Of a stretch of DNA of 64,000 nt, positions 52,600-62,062 are shown one piece after another. The stretch is from the NCBI RefSeq assembly GCF_003991355.1, contig NZ_RCSU01000017.1, positions 1 through 64,000 on the forward strand, read 5' to 3'. Under the pieces are notes generated by a model. The model was not told the DNA's origin. It searched no databases and saw only the letters and a list, made by a program, of their open reading frames with translations. A program made the translations under genes and the position numbers. Source of the DNA: Pseudoflavitalea rhizosphaerae. Lineage in GTDB: Bacteria > Bacteroidota > Bacteroidia > Chitinophagales > Chitinophagaceae. Numbering within the stretch: position 1 is the first letter of the stretch; every line of letters begins with the position of its first letter.

Positions 52600-55209
52600 T
52601 TATGACAGTTCCCGGATCAGTGAAGCCACTAATGCCGTCCAGCCGGCCTGGTGCGAAGCGCCGAGTCCCGTGCCATTGTCGCCATGAAAATATTCATAGA
52701 ACAAAACCAGCTTCTCATTGTGCGGTTGCTGGTAGAACCAGTTGTATTTACCGTAAAGCGGCCGGTTGCCTTCTTCATCTTTTTCAAATAATCCCACCAG
52801 CCTGGCTGCAAGTGCATCCGCAACCTGGTTGAGATTCATTTGTTGGCCGGAACCCGTTGGGAATTCCACCATCAGGTCATCGCCATAAAAACTACCGAAG
52901 CGACGGATGCTGGAAATGATGATATAATTGATCGGCATCCACACCGGGCCGCGCCAATTGGAATTTCCTCCGTAAAAATCAGAAGTGGAATCGCCGGGAT
53001 CATATTGAATATGGTAATCAATATTCTCGATCTGTATTTTGTAGGGATGGTCCTTATGATATTTGCTGAGCGCGCGGATGCCGCCATCAGAGAGGAATTG
53101 TGCCTCATCCAGTAAACGCTGAAGGAGCAATACCAGTTTATCACGGGGCACCAGTGACAGCAGTATCTGATCTCCTTCTTTCTTTTCTTCATTGGGCCAG
53201 AACCTTCCGTTTTTCAACCGGTAGTTTTCAAACCAGGAAATCCTTTTCTTGAAATCGGCGAGTTTGTCAAGGTTTTTCTTTTCAATAATGGAAACTGCAA
53301 AAAGCGAAGTGAGACCAACAATGGAATGAACTCGCAAATGCAGTGGCGACGAGCCTGCCAGCGACAAAGTATCATAATAGAAACCGTCTTCTGCGTTCCA
53401 CATGCCCTGTATGTTCAGCGCCTCTGCGATCAGCACGAAATGTTCAAAGAAACGTGTAGCTGTATCTTCAAATGCATCATCCTTCATGGCAATTTCCAGG
53501 GCCATGTCCATCATGTTCAGTGCATACATGCCCATCCAACTGGTGCCATCGGCCTGTTCCAACTGCAAGGCGCCGGGGATCACACTGCTGCGATTGAAGA
53601 CCCCGATATTATCCAGGCCAAGAAATCCCCCTTCGAACATATTGTTCCCATTGGGATCCTTCCGGTTGATCCACCAGGTGAAATTGACTATCAGTTTCTG
53701 GAAGGCCCGTTTGAGAAAAGTGATATCGCCTTTTCCCGTTTTCTCTTTTTCTATTCTATACACCTCAAGTGCGGCCCATGCCTGCACGGGTGGGTTCACA
53801 TCACTGAAGTTCCATTCGTATGCAGGTATCTGGCCGTCTGGTTTCATATACCATTCGCGCATGATCAGCGTAAGCTGGTGCTTCGCAAAAGTAGGATCGA
53901 TCATGGCCATGGGTATACACTGGAAAGCCAGGTCCCATGCGGCATACCAGGGATACTCCCATTTGTCCGGCATTGCGATGATGTCCTGGTTTTTGAGATG
54001 CTTCCAGTCGTGATTCCTTCCGGTGAGTTTGGCCGGATTAACCGGTGTAATGCCATCAGAGCTGGTCAGCCATTTTTCAACATCGAAATGATAGAACTGT
54101 TTATTCCATAATAATCCGGACAGTGCCTGGCGTTGGATATTTCTCGTATGTGGATTGGTGTTAGCAGACAATACAGTATTATAAAATGTATCGGCTTCTT
54201 CTTTCCGGTAACGGAAGATATCGGTAAAGCCAGGTCCGAACGGACTTTCCAGCATTTTATGACTTAGTCTGCAATAAATAATCCGCGAGCCATGACCTTC
54301 GATCTGGTATTTGTACACAGGCGCAAAGCGCGTTCCTGTTTTCTTGTTTTGCAGGACTTCCAGGTTTTCTCCTTTGATCACTGCATCATGGAATGCATCT
54401 TTTGTGAAGATGCTGGTATTGGGAAGGGCCGCCACTTTCTGAAAATTGGTTTCGTTCTCCGTCATGAGCCCATCCGCTGGTGGCTGAAAATAAAAATAAT
54501 ATGCGCCAAGCCTTGAGTGGTTCGCTTTCACGGAATTTTTGTCCCTCCTCGTAATGGTTGGTTTCTTTTCCGATTCATCGGATTGCCAGCGGTTGTAGAA
54601 CCACAACATCGGCAGTACCGTGATATCTGCAGGCTCGTGATAGCGATTAGTGATTTCTATTTTTATACAAATATCTTTGGCGTTCTCTTTTGCATAGGTG
54701 ATATGCACATCGAAATACTGGTTATTATTGAAAACGCCCGTGTCAAGGATCTCGTATTCCGGTTCCAGTTTGGAGCGGCGTTTGTTTTCTTCAATCAGTT
54801 GTTCGTAAGGGAACGCTTGCTGTGGATATTTATACAGGTACTCCATATAATAATGTGTAGGTACATTATCGAGATGGTAGTACAATTCTTTTACATCTTC
54901 GCCGTGATTGCCCTGGTAATTGCCCAGTCCAAACAGCCGTTCTTTCAGGATTTTATCTTTTCCGTTCCAGAGCGCAACAGCAAAGCATAGATTTTGAAAG
55001 AAATCGGAAATGCCGCCCAGCCCGTCTTCACCCCAGAGATAAGCGCGGCTATGAGAATGATCGAATGGAAAATAGTTCCATGCGTCATTGTTGAGGCTAT
55101 AGTCTTCCCGTACAGTGCCCCATTGGCGCTCGCTGAGATATGGGCCCCACTGTTCGAGTGGTATTTTTTTAGTGGCGTTGACTGATAATCGTTGGTGTTC
55201 AGCTGTCAT
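52600..55209 (-). CDS. GH63-like (MGH1-type) glucosidase
   Basis: An 869-residue cytosolic enzyme related to glycoside hydrolase family 63 (mannosylglycerate/glucosyl hydrolase, MGH1-like). Conserved stretches: YPWYAAWDLAFQCIPMAMID near 440-459, GQIPAYEWNFSDVNPPVQAWA (split AYEWNFSDVNPPVQAW), FEGGFLGLDNIGVFNRS and NWRGPVWMPINYIIISSI. The (alpha/alpha)6 barrel has acidic residues there that fit an inverting glucosidase. ATG 55209 is chosen; the frame extends to 55233. No signal peptide. The substrate is unconfirmed. Confidence 0.88.
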   Translation of the reverse strand: MTAEHQRLSVNATKKIPLEQWGPYLSERQWGTVREDYSLNNDAWNYFPFDHSHSRAYLWGEDGLGGISDFFQNLCFAVALWNGKDKILKERLFGLGNYQGNHGEDVKELYYHLDNVPTHYYMEYLYKYPQQAFPYEQLIEENKRRSKLEPEYEILDTGVFNNNQYFDVHITYAKENAKDICIKIEITNRYHEPADITVLPMLWFYNRWQSDESEKKPTITRRDKNSVKANHSRLGAYYFYFQPPADGLMTENETNFQKVAALPNTSIFTKDAFHDAVIKGENLEVLQNKKTGTRFAPVYKYQIEGHGSRIIYCRLSHKMLESPFGPGFTDIFRYRKEEADTFYNTVLSANTNPHTRNIQRQALSGLLWNKQFYHFDVEKWLTSSDGITPVNPAKLTGRNHDWKHLKNQDIIAMPDKWEYPWYAAWDLAFQCIPMAMIDPTFAKHQLTLIMREWYMKPDGQIPAYEWNFSDVNPPVQAWAALEVYRIEKEKTGKGDITFLKRAFQKLIVNFTWWINRKDPNGNNMFEGGFLGLDNIGVFNRSSVIPGALQLEQADGTSWMGMYALNMMDMALEIAMKDDAFEDTATRFFEHFVLIAEALNIQGMWNAEDGFYYDTLSLAGSSPLHLRVHSIVGLTSLFAVSIIEKKNLDKLADFKKRISWFENYRLKNGRFWPNEEKKEGDQILLSLVPRDKLVLLLQRLLDEAQFLSDGGIRALSKYHKDHPYKIQIENIDYHIQYDPGDSTSDFYGGNSNWRGPVWMPINYIIISSIRRFGSFYGDDLMVEFPTGSGQQMNLNQVADALAARLVGLFEKDEEGNRPLYGKYNWFYQQPHNEKLVLFYEYFHGDNGTGLGASHQAGWTALVASLIRELS

Positions 55210-55294
55210 AACAGAAAATCTTAATATAAACAAAATGCAGGCAATCGATAGTCAACACTAAGTGTACCATGAAATTAAGGGATTACCGGAAAGC

Positions 55295-55321
55295 AAAAAA
55301 GCCTTCCGTTTTACGGAAGGC
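55295..55321 (-). terminator. Orphan intrinsic terminator 1
   Basis: Stem GCCTTCCGT (55301-55309) with ACGGAAGGC (55313-55321), followed on the minus strand by six T. No annotated gene lies immediately upstream on this strand. Confidence 0.85.
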
Positions 55322-55387
55322 CATTTGCCCAAACTAAACTATTCCTATTACTACTATTTACAGAGGAACCACGGAGACTAAACTGGT

Positions 55388-55425
55388 AAAAAAATCAGAG
55401 TGCCGGACACCCTCACCGGCACCCT
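55388..55425 (-). terminator. Orphan intrinsic terminator 2
   Basis: 10-bp stem (55397-55406 with 55416-55425, one wobble; core TGCCGG/CCGGCA), followed on the minus strand by GA and seven T. No annotated gene lies immediately upstream on this strand. Confidence 0.8.
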
Positions 55426-55482
55426 GGTATCGCACAAATTCATTCACACATAAAACCTCGCTTGCCTGTTATAGCTATTTTC

Positions 55483-55572
55483 TCAAATAAGGCCTGGACC
55501 TGTTGCTTGTAAAGGCTCCAAACTAAACTGTTTATATTGTGATCGAACAATAATCTGTAGCTTTAAATCCAT
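55483..55572 (-). CDS. Possible 29-residue small protein or leader peptide
   Basis: A short frame, MDLKLQIIVRSQYKQF then SLEPLQATGPGLI, on the minus strand. It starts just after a CATTTTTG element (one mismatch to the -7 consensus, 2 nt before the ATG) and ends ~58 nt before orphan terminator 2. The frame alone could occur by chance. The flanking signals are the only support. Confidence 0.25.
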   Translation of the reverse strand: MDLKLQIIVRSQYKQFSLEPLQATGPGLI

Positions 55573-55790
55573 TGCAAAAATGCAAACTCCTGCAAAATCC
55601 TGCAATAGCATAATGATGTGAGATTTCCCGTCAACAACTGTTAGTATACAGGTACCCGTTATCATGATCATCCCATTTCCCCTCACATATTTTCCATTTA
55701 TCAGCGAATTTCGAAGGGCTTACCACTAACTGGTACCACATATTTATGTGGTTTTACTTCCTAAAACAGTGGGAAAAAATTATCATTGAG

Positions 55791-55798
55791 TACTTTTG
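55791..55798 (+). promoter_or_regulatory. -7 promoter element TACTTTTG overlapping the kinase TTG
   Basis: Perfect TAnnTTTG match whose last bases (TTG, 55796-55798) are also the most upstream possible start codon of the kinase gene. If this promoter is used, translation must start downstream. Confidence 0.45.
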
Positions 55799-58700
55799 AA
55801 CAGATCGCCAAAAACAGGGATCCAACTGCAAGAATTGCCCCGTTCGATTGTATATATCTGCGTTTTTTTGCTGTTTGCTGTATCCGCTTCGGCTCAGCAC
55901 AGGAAATATATTTTTAACAGGCTCAGTCTGAAAGACGGGCTCGCTTCCAACCAGGTTTATTGTATTTACCAGGATAAAAAAGGATTCATGTGGTTTGGAA
56001 CCGCGCATGGTCTTCAGCGTTATGACGGACGGAAAACCGTAATGTACCGTTCTGGTTCTTCGAATGACCGCTATGTTCCATCCTCCGGGATCTTCCAGAT
56101 ATTTGAAGATACCAGTCGCCTGCTTTGGCTGAGGCCCGGTAACGAAGCAGGCCTCTTTAATCCGAAAACCTTCCGCTATAAAAAAGCAGTGATCAAAACT
56201 GAAGGTGAAATTCCGCCAAGGTCCGAGTACAAAATGTTCAAATCCAGTACAGGAGCGGTTTTTATGAATATCACCAAATATGGGATCCTGCCCTATGATC
56301 CGGTATCCAATACGTTTGCCCTGGATAGTTCACGCATACGCGTTCCTGTTAGTTGGCAAGCAAATACTATCATTGAAGACCCGCTTAATGGAGATTACTG
56401 GATCGGATGCGATTCCGGCCTGGTCATCTACCGGCCTTCCACAAGGGAAATGTTCTACCGTGACCATAACCCTCACGGCCACACGGTACTCATGGAAAAA
56501 CAATTCCATGAACCCATCACAGCGCTGTTCATCGATTCTAAAAGAAGGTGCTGGATCACTACCTGGCCAGCAACCCGTGAACAGACTTTTTGTTTCGATC
56601 TGAACAATGACAGCTTCCTCCCCTATGGCAACGGATTACAAAACAGGAACGGGCTGTATGGGGAATTACATCATTTCATCGAGCAATCGAATGGCACCAT
56701 CTGGGCTTACGGCCATATGACCCTCCATGAATTCGATCCCTCTCAACAAAAATTCCAGTTTGTACGCGATGACCATATCGATGACTTCGGTATAAAGTTC
56801 GACAGGATCTACAGTTTTTATGAAGACCGCGAACAAAGTCTCTGGTTGGCAACTGATAACGGGGTTTTTGTTTTCAATCCTGAACGTCAGTTTTTCAACA
56901 CATCGAAGTATGTGTGGATTAATGGAAAAATAGAAGAAAAAGAACTCGCCATCAATGCCATCATCGAATCTTTAGATGGAACAGTTTACGCAGGAAGCTG
57001 GGGACTTGGCACTCTTACCTGGGATGCGAACATGAATCCCATTCCCAACCAGGTTTTGAAAGGACTTCCGGATATGGTCATGCTCAAACAACAATGGTGC
57101 ATTTTTGAAGATACCGTTCACCGGAAAATTTGGTTCGGATGTCAGGGGGGCTGGGTGATCATTTATGATCAGGAGTCTAAACGGTCAGCTTACTATCAGG
57201 TGCCGGGCATTCAGGAAAAAACGATCCGTCAGATCATTTCCGATAAAAATGGAAATATCTGGTTGGGCAGCCAATACGGTCATTTAGTGAAATGGACGCC
57301 CACAGCGGGTTACGGACCAGAATTCCTGAAAGGTTTTGATGTGAAGCAGAATATCGGAACTATCATTTATAAGATCGTTCCCGATAAGGAAGGCAATATC
57401 TGGGTTTGTTCCCATAACAAAGGATTGTACAAATTCAATGGAAGTACCGGCCGCTTGCCTGGGCATTATCACACAAATGGCGGTCCAGGCAAATCTTTAC
57501 ACTCCAACGTAGTAAAAGATATTGTTCAATATTCAGACAGCTGCTGGTTTGTTTCAACCGGCGTTCTCAATCAACTCAATCCCTATACAGATAGTATCAG
57601 GATCATTGGGACTGATCAGGGTCTGCCATCGGGATCTACCAGTTGTATGGAACTTGACAATGACGGCCACTTATGGATTGGACTGATGAACGGGCTTGGC
57701 CGGTATCATCCGAAAAGAAAATCGTTCACACTTTTCACACAACGCGATGGCCTGATCAATGGTGATTTTCCTACCAATGCCAGCCTGGTGAAACACAGTG
57801 GCGACCTGCTTTTCGGTAATGCTCATGATATAGTGCAGTTCAATCCACGTAATCTTTACGTACGTGCCACTCCGTTAGAAGTGAGTATTACTGATTTCAA
57901 ATTGTTCAATACTTATCTCCCGCCGGATTCGATAATGAATCTTGATAAGGTACAGTTGCAGCACAACCAGAACAGCATCACCATCGAGTTTGCAACGCTG
58001 AGTTACCTGCAGCGCGACAAAACCACTTATTTCTACATGCTGGAAGGCCTGGACCCGAACTGGATCCGCGCTGACCTTGGATTATACGCCAACTACGCTC
58101 TTCTGCCGCCTGGTTCCTACACCTTCAAAGTGATGTGCCGGAACGCAGATGGTGTTGATTCACCAACCATCACCACACTCAGGATCCAGGTGGAGCCGCC
58201 ATTTTATCGGACCTGGTGGTTTATTTCATTATTGGTTTTATTAATGGCAGGAATTATTTACATGGTACACCGATTCCGGCTCAACCGCTTGCTGGAAATG
58301 GAAAGGGTCAGGACCCGCATCGCCAGGGACCTTCACGATGATATGGGCTCAACTCTCAGCACCATCAACATTCTCAGTGAGATGGCCAGGATGAAAGTGA
58401 ATAAAGATGCCGGCAAAACAGCGGAGTATCTTAACAAGATCAGTGACAATAGCAGCCGGATGATGGAAGCCATGGATGATATCGTCTGGAGCATTAACCC
58501 GATGAACGATAGTATGCAACGCATCACCGCCCGCATGCGTGAGTTTGCAACCGGAGTTCTGGAAGCCCGCAATATTGAATTCAGTTTCCGGGTAGACGAT
58601 GAAGTGGCCAATCTCAAACTCAATATGGAAGAACGAAGGGACCTCTTTCTCGTTTTCAAGGAAGCTGTGAATAACCTGGCCAAATATTCACAATGCAAAA

Positions 58701-58906
58701 ATGCAAAAATAGAATTGAGGGCGGATCAGCATACACTGCACTTACTGGTACAGGATGATGGTATCGGATTCAACGCGGAAACGGCAGACAATGGCAACGG
58801 CCTCAACAACATGCGGAAAAGAGCTCAATCCCTGAATGGAAAATTATTGGTGAAATCCAGTCCACACAAAGGTTCTACCGTTTTACTGGAAGTCCCTTTG
58901 ACATAA
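55796..58906 (+). CDS. Two-component histidine kinase with beta-propeller sensor
   Basis: Up to 1036 residues. Signal peptide (IVYICVFLLFAVSASAQ), a two-component-regulator propeller (about 40-700; repeats of the form GLASNQVYCIYQDKKGFMWFG, seen as DNDGHLWIGLMNGLGRY and DKNGNIWLGSQYGHL), a Y_Y_Y domain (about 720-800), one membrane helix (about 805-825), then a HisKA_3 domain with His in RIARDLHDDMGSTLS near 845 and an ATPase domain (KEAVNNLAKYS, DDGIGFN, GNGLNNMRKRA). No ATG exists near the 5' end: the start is TTG 55796 or TTG 55832, the latter giving a cleaner signal peptide. It senses periplasmic ligands; partner at 58963. Confidence 0.9.
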   Translation: MNRSPKTGIQLQELPRSIVYICVFLLFAVSASAQHRKYIFNRLSLKDGLASNQVYCIYQDKKGFMWFGTAHGLQRYDGRKTVMYRSGSSNDRYVPSSGIFQIFEDTSRLLWLRPGNEAGLFNPKTFRYKKAVIKTEGEIPPRSEYKMFKSSTGAVFMNITKYGILPYDPVSNTFALDSSRIRVPVSWQANTIIEDPLNGDYWIGCDSGLVIYRPSTREMFYRDHNPHGHTVLMEKQFHEPITALFIDSKRRCWITTWPATREQTFCFDLNNDSFLPYGNGLQNRNGLYGELHHFIEQSNGTIWAYGHMTLHEFDPSQQKFQFVRDDHIDDFGIKFDRIYSFYEDREQSLWLATDNGVFVFNPERQFFNTSKYVWINGKIEEKELAINAIIESLDGTVYAGSWGLGTLTWDANMNPIPNQVLKGLPDMVMLKQQWCIFEDTVHRKIWFGCQGGWVIIYDQESKRSAYYQVPGIQEKTIRQIISDKNGNIWLGSQYGHLVKWTPTAGYGPEFLKGFDVKQNIGTIIYKIVPDKEGNIWVCSHNKGLYKFNGSTGRLPGHYHTNGGPGKSLHSNVVKDIVQYSDSCWFVSTGVLNQLNPYTDSIRIIGTDQGLPSGSTSCMELDNDGHLWIGLMNGLGRYHPKRKSFTLFTQRDGLINGDFPTNASLVKHSGDLLFGNAHDIVQFNPRNLYVRATPLEVSITDFKLFNTYLPPDSIMNLDKVQLQHNQNSITIEFATLSYLQRDKTTYFYMLEGLDPNWIRADLGLYANYALLPPGSYTFKVMCRNADGVDSPTITTLRIQVEPPFYRTWWFISLLVLLMAGIIYMVHRFRLNRLLEMERVRTRIARDLHDDMGSTLSTINILSEMARMKVNKDAGKTAEYLNKISDNSSRMMEAMDDIVWSINPMNDSMQRITARMREFATGVLEARNIEFSFRVDDEVANLKLNMEERRDLFLVFKEAVNNLAKYSQCKNAKIELRADQHTLHLLVQDDGIGFNAETADNGNGLNNMRKRAQSLNGKLLVKSSPHKGSTVLLEVPLT

Positions 58907-58937
58907 TCATGTGATTGATTTCCGTCCATTACTTCAC

Positions 58938-58945
58938 TAATTTTG
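58938..58945 (+). promoter_or_regulatory. -7 promoter element TAATTTTG of the response regulator gene
   Basis: Perfect TAnnTTTG with TTG 20 nt upstream (58915-58917) and the ATG 17 nt downstream. The regulator can therefore be made without the kinase transcript. Confidence 0.65.
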
Positions 58946-58962
58946 CATAAAACACCCAGCTC

Positions 58963-59595
58963 ATGATCAAAGTGGTCCTGTATGAAGATAATCCTCCGCT
59001 CCGCGAAGGGCTCACCATGCTCCTCAATGGATCAGAAGGCTTTGAAGTGATCGGCGCATTCAATAATTGTAATAAAGTTGTTGAAGAAGTTGCAGGTTTG
59101 CAACCCGATGTGATCCTTATGGATATAGACATGCCAGGCATCAATGGAATCCAGGGTTTGAAACTGGTGCGTCAGCAAAACAGCAATGTGAAGATCCTGA
59201 TGCTTACAGTTTTCGATGATAATAAAAATGTGTTCGAAGCAGTGAAGAATGGAGCCAACGGATATCTCTTGAAAAAAACCCCTCCTGCCAAATTACTCGA
59301 ATATATCCAGGAAGCCCATACTGGTGGCGCTCCCATGAGCTCATCCATCGCAACACAGGTGTTGCGCATGTTTTCAGAAATGCACAGTGATCAGGGTAGT
59401 GATTATTCTTTGTCTGAAAGAGAAAAGCAGGTATTACAATTACTTGTAAACGGATACAGTTATAAAATGATCGCAGCTGAGATCTATATTTCCATCGATA
59501 CAGTACGCAGCCATATTAAAAAGATCTACGAAAAATTACACGTAAACTCGAAAAGTGAAGCCGTAGCAAAAGCCTTTAAAGACAGGATTGTGTAA
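58963..59595 (+). CDS. NarL/FixJ-family response regulator
   Basis: A 210-residue regulator. Receiver domain with acidic EDNPP, phospho-acceptor Asp54 in DVILMDIDMPGING, Thr in MLTVFDDNKN and Lys in GYLLKKTPP. C-terminal LuxR-type helix-turn-helix (about 145-205): LSEREKQVLQLLVNGYSYKM and YISIDTVRSHIKKIYEKL. It is the natural partner of the propeller kinase 56 nt upstream, and it also has its own promoter. Confidence 0.93.
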   Translation: MIKVVLYEDNPPLREGLTMLLNGSEGFEVIGAFNNCNKVVEEVAGLQPDVILMDIDMPGINGIQGLKLVRQQNSNVKILMLTVFDDNKNVFEAVKNGANGYLLKKTPPAKLLEYIQEAHTGGAPMSSSIATQVLRMFSEMHSDQGSDYSLSEREKQVLQLLVNGYSYKMIAAEIYISIDTVRSHIKKIYEKLHVNSKSEAVAKAFKDRIV

Positions 59596-59662
59596 AAGTA
59601 AACACCATTAATCTTTTAAAATTCCCTATGGTAGCGGGTTTCATTGATTTTATAGAATCTTG

Positions 59663-60937
59663 TTAAGGCCATATTGTTCCTGTCAACCAACCCACCAATA
59701 AACAGACCAACACAATTACAGGCGAAGGCAATTTCGTGAAAGTGAGAATGGCCCATGTGCCGAGTATCACTCCGATATTAAGCAAACTGACTGTTTTTAA
59801 TTCTGTGATACTTATGTCTTTCATCATGTAAGCAGTAGATGCCACCATTATTCCCACTACTACGGCATTGATACCTTCAATGGCGCGGAAAACAACAGCA
59901 TAACGTTGCAGGTTATGCCATATAGGAAAAAAGAATAATACGAGAAGCGCGCTTGGCAGGAAAATGGCTACGGAACCTATTATACAACCCAGGATCTGCC
60001 AGCCGGCGCCTCGATCTTTCATCGCTGTTCCACCCATAAAACTGGAGATGGAAAAAACCGGTCCTGGCATAGCGCGTACGATACCTGCACCGGTATAGAA
60101 ATCATCGCGTTCGATGCTGATCACATTTCCTTTTTTCTCCTGGTTCTTACGGATCACCATTTCGGATTTCGGCCTTTCCACAAACTGTTCGTACATCATA
60201 GGGATCAGTACCTGTCCGCCGCCAAAGACGAGACTTCCGAAACGGTAAGTGTTCTCAAAAAGGTTGAGAGGCCGGCGATTGGGCCAGTCATTTTTCCTGG
60301 CCATTTCTGAAAGGATACCAGCCGAAAGAAACAGGAAAGCGAAGAGCCAGATATTGGCCCAGCGGATTTCCTTGGGTGGTTGTCCTTTCTGCGGAATGCG
60401 TTTATCACTAAGATTGGTAGCGAGGCCACCTGCAACGATGAGTATTGGAAATACCCAGGGAGTTTTAAAAAGAAAGAAAGTGATCACTGTACTAACAGTA
60501 AGGATCACACGAGTAATTGTATTATTGATAGCAAGCTTGAAACTCTTTGTGGCGGCGAATGCCAGAAATCCTACCGCCATTGGTTGAATGAAACGGAAGA
60601 AGGTATTGCTGGCTGCGGTTTTATCAAAATACTCCAGCACAAAAGAGAATGCTCCCATCAGGAAGCAGGCCGGGAAGATCCAGATAAAAAGTGTGAGGAT
60701 AGCCAGTGGAATACCTCCACGTTTGTATCCGATAAGAGTGAGTACCTGAGTGGAAGAAGCGCCGGGAAGCAGTTGACAGAAAGAATTATAATCGAGCACT
60801 TCTTTCTCCGTAACATCATGACGTTGGTGAACAAAGGTTTTCATCACCATTCCAAAATGTCCCTGGGGACCGCCAAAAGCGGAAATACTATGCAGAAATA
60901 CAGCCCTGAGAAAGGGAATATGTCGAAGCATTACCAT
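59663..60937 (-). CDS. chrA: ChrA-type chromate transporter
   Basis: A 424-residue CHR-family transporter of the long, two-domain type. The N-terminal signature [15 protein letters not shown] (near 17-31) and the matching second-half [20 protein letters not shown] (near 226-245) with [13 protein letters not shown] identify the family. About ten hydrophobic helices. Long-chain ChrA exports chromate by proton antiport. A soluble segment lies near 240-275 ([17 protein letters not shown]). It stands alone; start ATG 60937 or 60931. Confidence 0.9.
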   Translation of the reverse strand: MVMLRHIPFLRAVFLHSISAFGGPQGHFGMVMKTFVHQRHDVTEKEVLDYNSFCQLLPGASSTQVLTLIGYKRGGIPLAILTLFIWIFPACFLMGAFSFVLEYFDKTAASNTFFRFIQPMAVGFLAFAATKSFKLAINNTITRVILTVSTVITFFLFKTPWVFPILIVAGGLATNLSDKRIPQKGQPPKEIRWANIWLFAFLFLSAGILSEMARKNDWPNRRPLNLFENTYRFGSLVFGGGQVLIPMMYEQFVERPKSEMVIRKNQEKKGNVISIERDDFYTGAGIVRAMPGPVFSISSFMGGTAMKDRGAGWQILGCIIGSVAIFLPSALLVLFFFPIWHNLQRYAVVFRAIEGINAVVVGIMVASTAYMMKDISITELKTVSLLNIGVILGTWAILTFTKLPSPVIVLVCLLVGWLTGTIWP

Positions 60938-61088
60938 GCAGGCCTTGGTTCGGTTTTATGTACAATTACATTGATCAAAATAGGTGCACAGAACTTTGAC
61001 GACGGTTTTACCTGGTAATTGTACGTGGTATAAGTTAGTTTAAATTTTCTAATCTCTCGCTAAGAAGAACTGGTGGGGGCTTACCGTT

Positions 61089-61664
61089 TCAGCTCCTGTA
61101 ATAATTGTTCCTCTCAATTTCTTCCATCACATTGTCTGGTACGAGGTAGCGAATAGATTTTCCCTCCCTGATATTCTTACGGATATGCGTAGCCGAAATT
61201 TCCAATAATGGAGCTTTCATGAAAGTGATATTACCTGTTCCGAAATTGTTTTTCACTTCGTGACCAGGCCTTTTATACACAAAAATCGGGTAATGCTGAA
61301 GGATATATTCGTAGTTTTTCCAGCGTTCGAGGTTCTGGAAACTATCGCTACCCATGATCAGGGCAAATTGGTGAGTGGGATATTTTTCCTGGAGATAAGC
61401 CAGTGTTGTGACCGTGTAAGAGGGTTTGGGCAAACGGAATTCAATATCGGAGACCTTGAGCTTTGGTTCAGATTTGATAGCTGTCTGAACCAGGAAAAGG
61501 CGGTGGTATTCATTAAGCAGACCGTTGGAAGGTTTCAAAGGATTCTGCGGAGAAACAACAAACCAGACCTGGTCCAGGTCAGTTTCCTGAACCATATAAT
61601 TAGCAATGATAAGATGTCCGTGATGAATTGGATTAAATGAACCGAAATATAAACCGATTTTCAT
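61089..61664 (-). CDS. nadD: Nicotinate-nucleotide adenylyltransferase
   Basis: A 191-residue NadD, which joins nicotinate mononucleotide and ATP to make deamido-NAD. The nucleotidyltransferase motif is GSFNPIHHGHLIIAN (residues 8-22), the substrate loop includes WFVVSPQNPLK, and ISATHIRKNIREGKSIRYL has the ISxTxIR signature near the C-terminus. Length is normal. Second gene of a two-gene operon with feoA (15 nt spacing). Confidence 0.95.
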   Translation of the reverse strand: MKIGLYFGSFNPIHHGHLIIANYMVQETDLDQVWFVVSPQNPLKPSNGLLNEYHRLFLVQTAIKSEPKLKVSDIEFRLPKPSYTVTTLAYLQEKYPTHQFALIMGSDSFQNLERWKNYEYILQHYPIFVYKRPGHEVKNNFGTGNITFMKAPLLEISATHIRKNIREGKSIRYLVPDNVMEEIERNNYYRS

Positions 61665-61679
61665 GGAAGTGAAATGTGA

Positions 61680-61907
61680 TTAGGAAAGCTCTTCCACAAA
61701 GATATTCTCTGCTTCGTTCAAACGTAAACTTAAACTATAACCGGCAACACTGATAGAGATGGGATCTCCCAGGGGAGCGATCTGATCTATTCTTACAAGT
61801 TCCCCAGGCACGCAACCCATTTCCATCAGTTTCAGGAAAAGATCATTGTTTTCGAATGAAAGTATTCTTGCCTTGCGTCCTGAATCCAGCTCTGAAAGTC
61901 TTTTCAT
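61680..61907 (-). CDS. feoA: FeoA-family protein
   Basis: A 75-residue SH3-like FeoA domain: MKRLSELDSGRKARILSFEN, LKLMEMGCVPGELVRIDQIAP and SLRLNEAENIFVE. FeoA normally assists the FeoB ferrous-iron transporter, but no feoB lies here; it is paired with nadD instead. A freestanding FeoA may serve as a small iron-related or regulatory factor. Start is ATG 61907. Confidence 0.88.
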   Translation of the reverse strand: MKRLSELDSGRKARILSFENNDLFLKLMEMGCVPGELVRIDQIAPLGDPISISVAGYSLSLRLNEAENIFVEELS

Positions 61908-62022
61908 CTTTAGTATTTAATCATATTCATAACCACGAGGAGATCCTTCAGGTTCAGTAAAATCGCTAATCTTCTCCTCTTTTTAATATGCCTTGGATTG
62001 GCATGCGAATCATGAACAAATG

Positions 62023-62030
62023 TAGCTTTG
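62023..62030 (+). promoter_or_regulatory. -7 promoter element TAGCTTTG of ybeY
   Basis: Perfect TAnnTTTG with TTG 22 nt upstream (61998-62000); the ybeY ATG is 32 nt downstream. Confidence 0.65.
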
Positions 62031-62062
62031 TATTCCTTAATAAACTTTACGAATTTCGAAAA

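Larger units (their letters stand above)
55210..55795. other. Gene-free region with two orphan minus-strand terminators
   Basis: 586 nt between the divergent glucosidase and kinase genes. It holds two minus-strand terminators (55295-55321 and 55388-55425), three copies of an ACTAAACT motif (two exact CCAAACTAAACT), a 29-codon minus-strand frame (55483-55572) and the kinase -7 box. No long gene is supported. Confidence 0.7.

Noticed and set aside
53326-54111. A 261-codon plus-strand frame inside the glucosidase gene
   Set aside because: The glucosidase frame has conserved family stretches throughout; this is its shadow.
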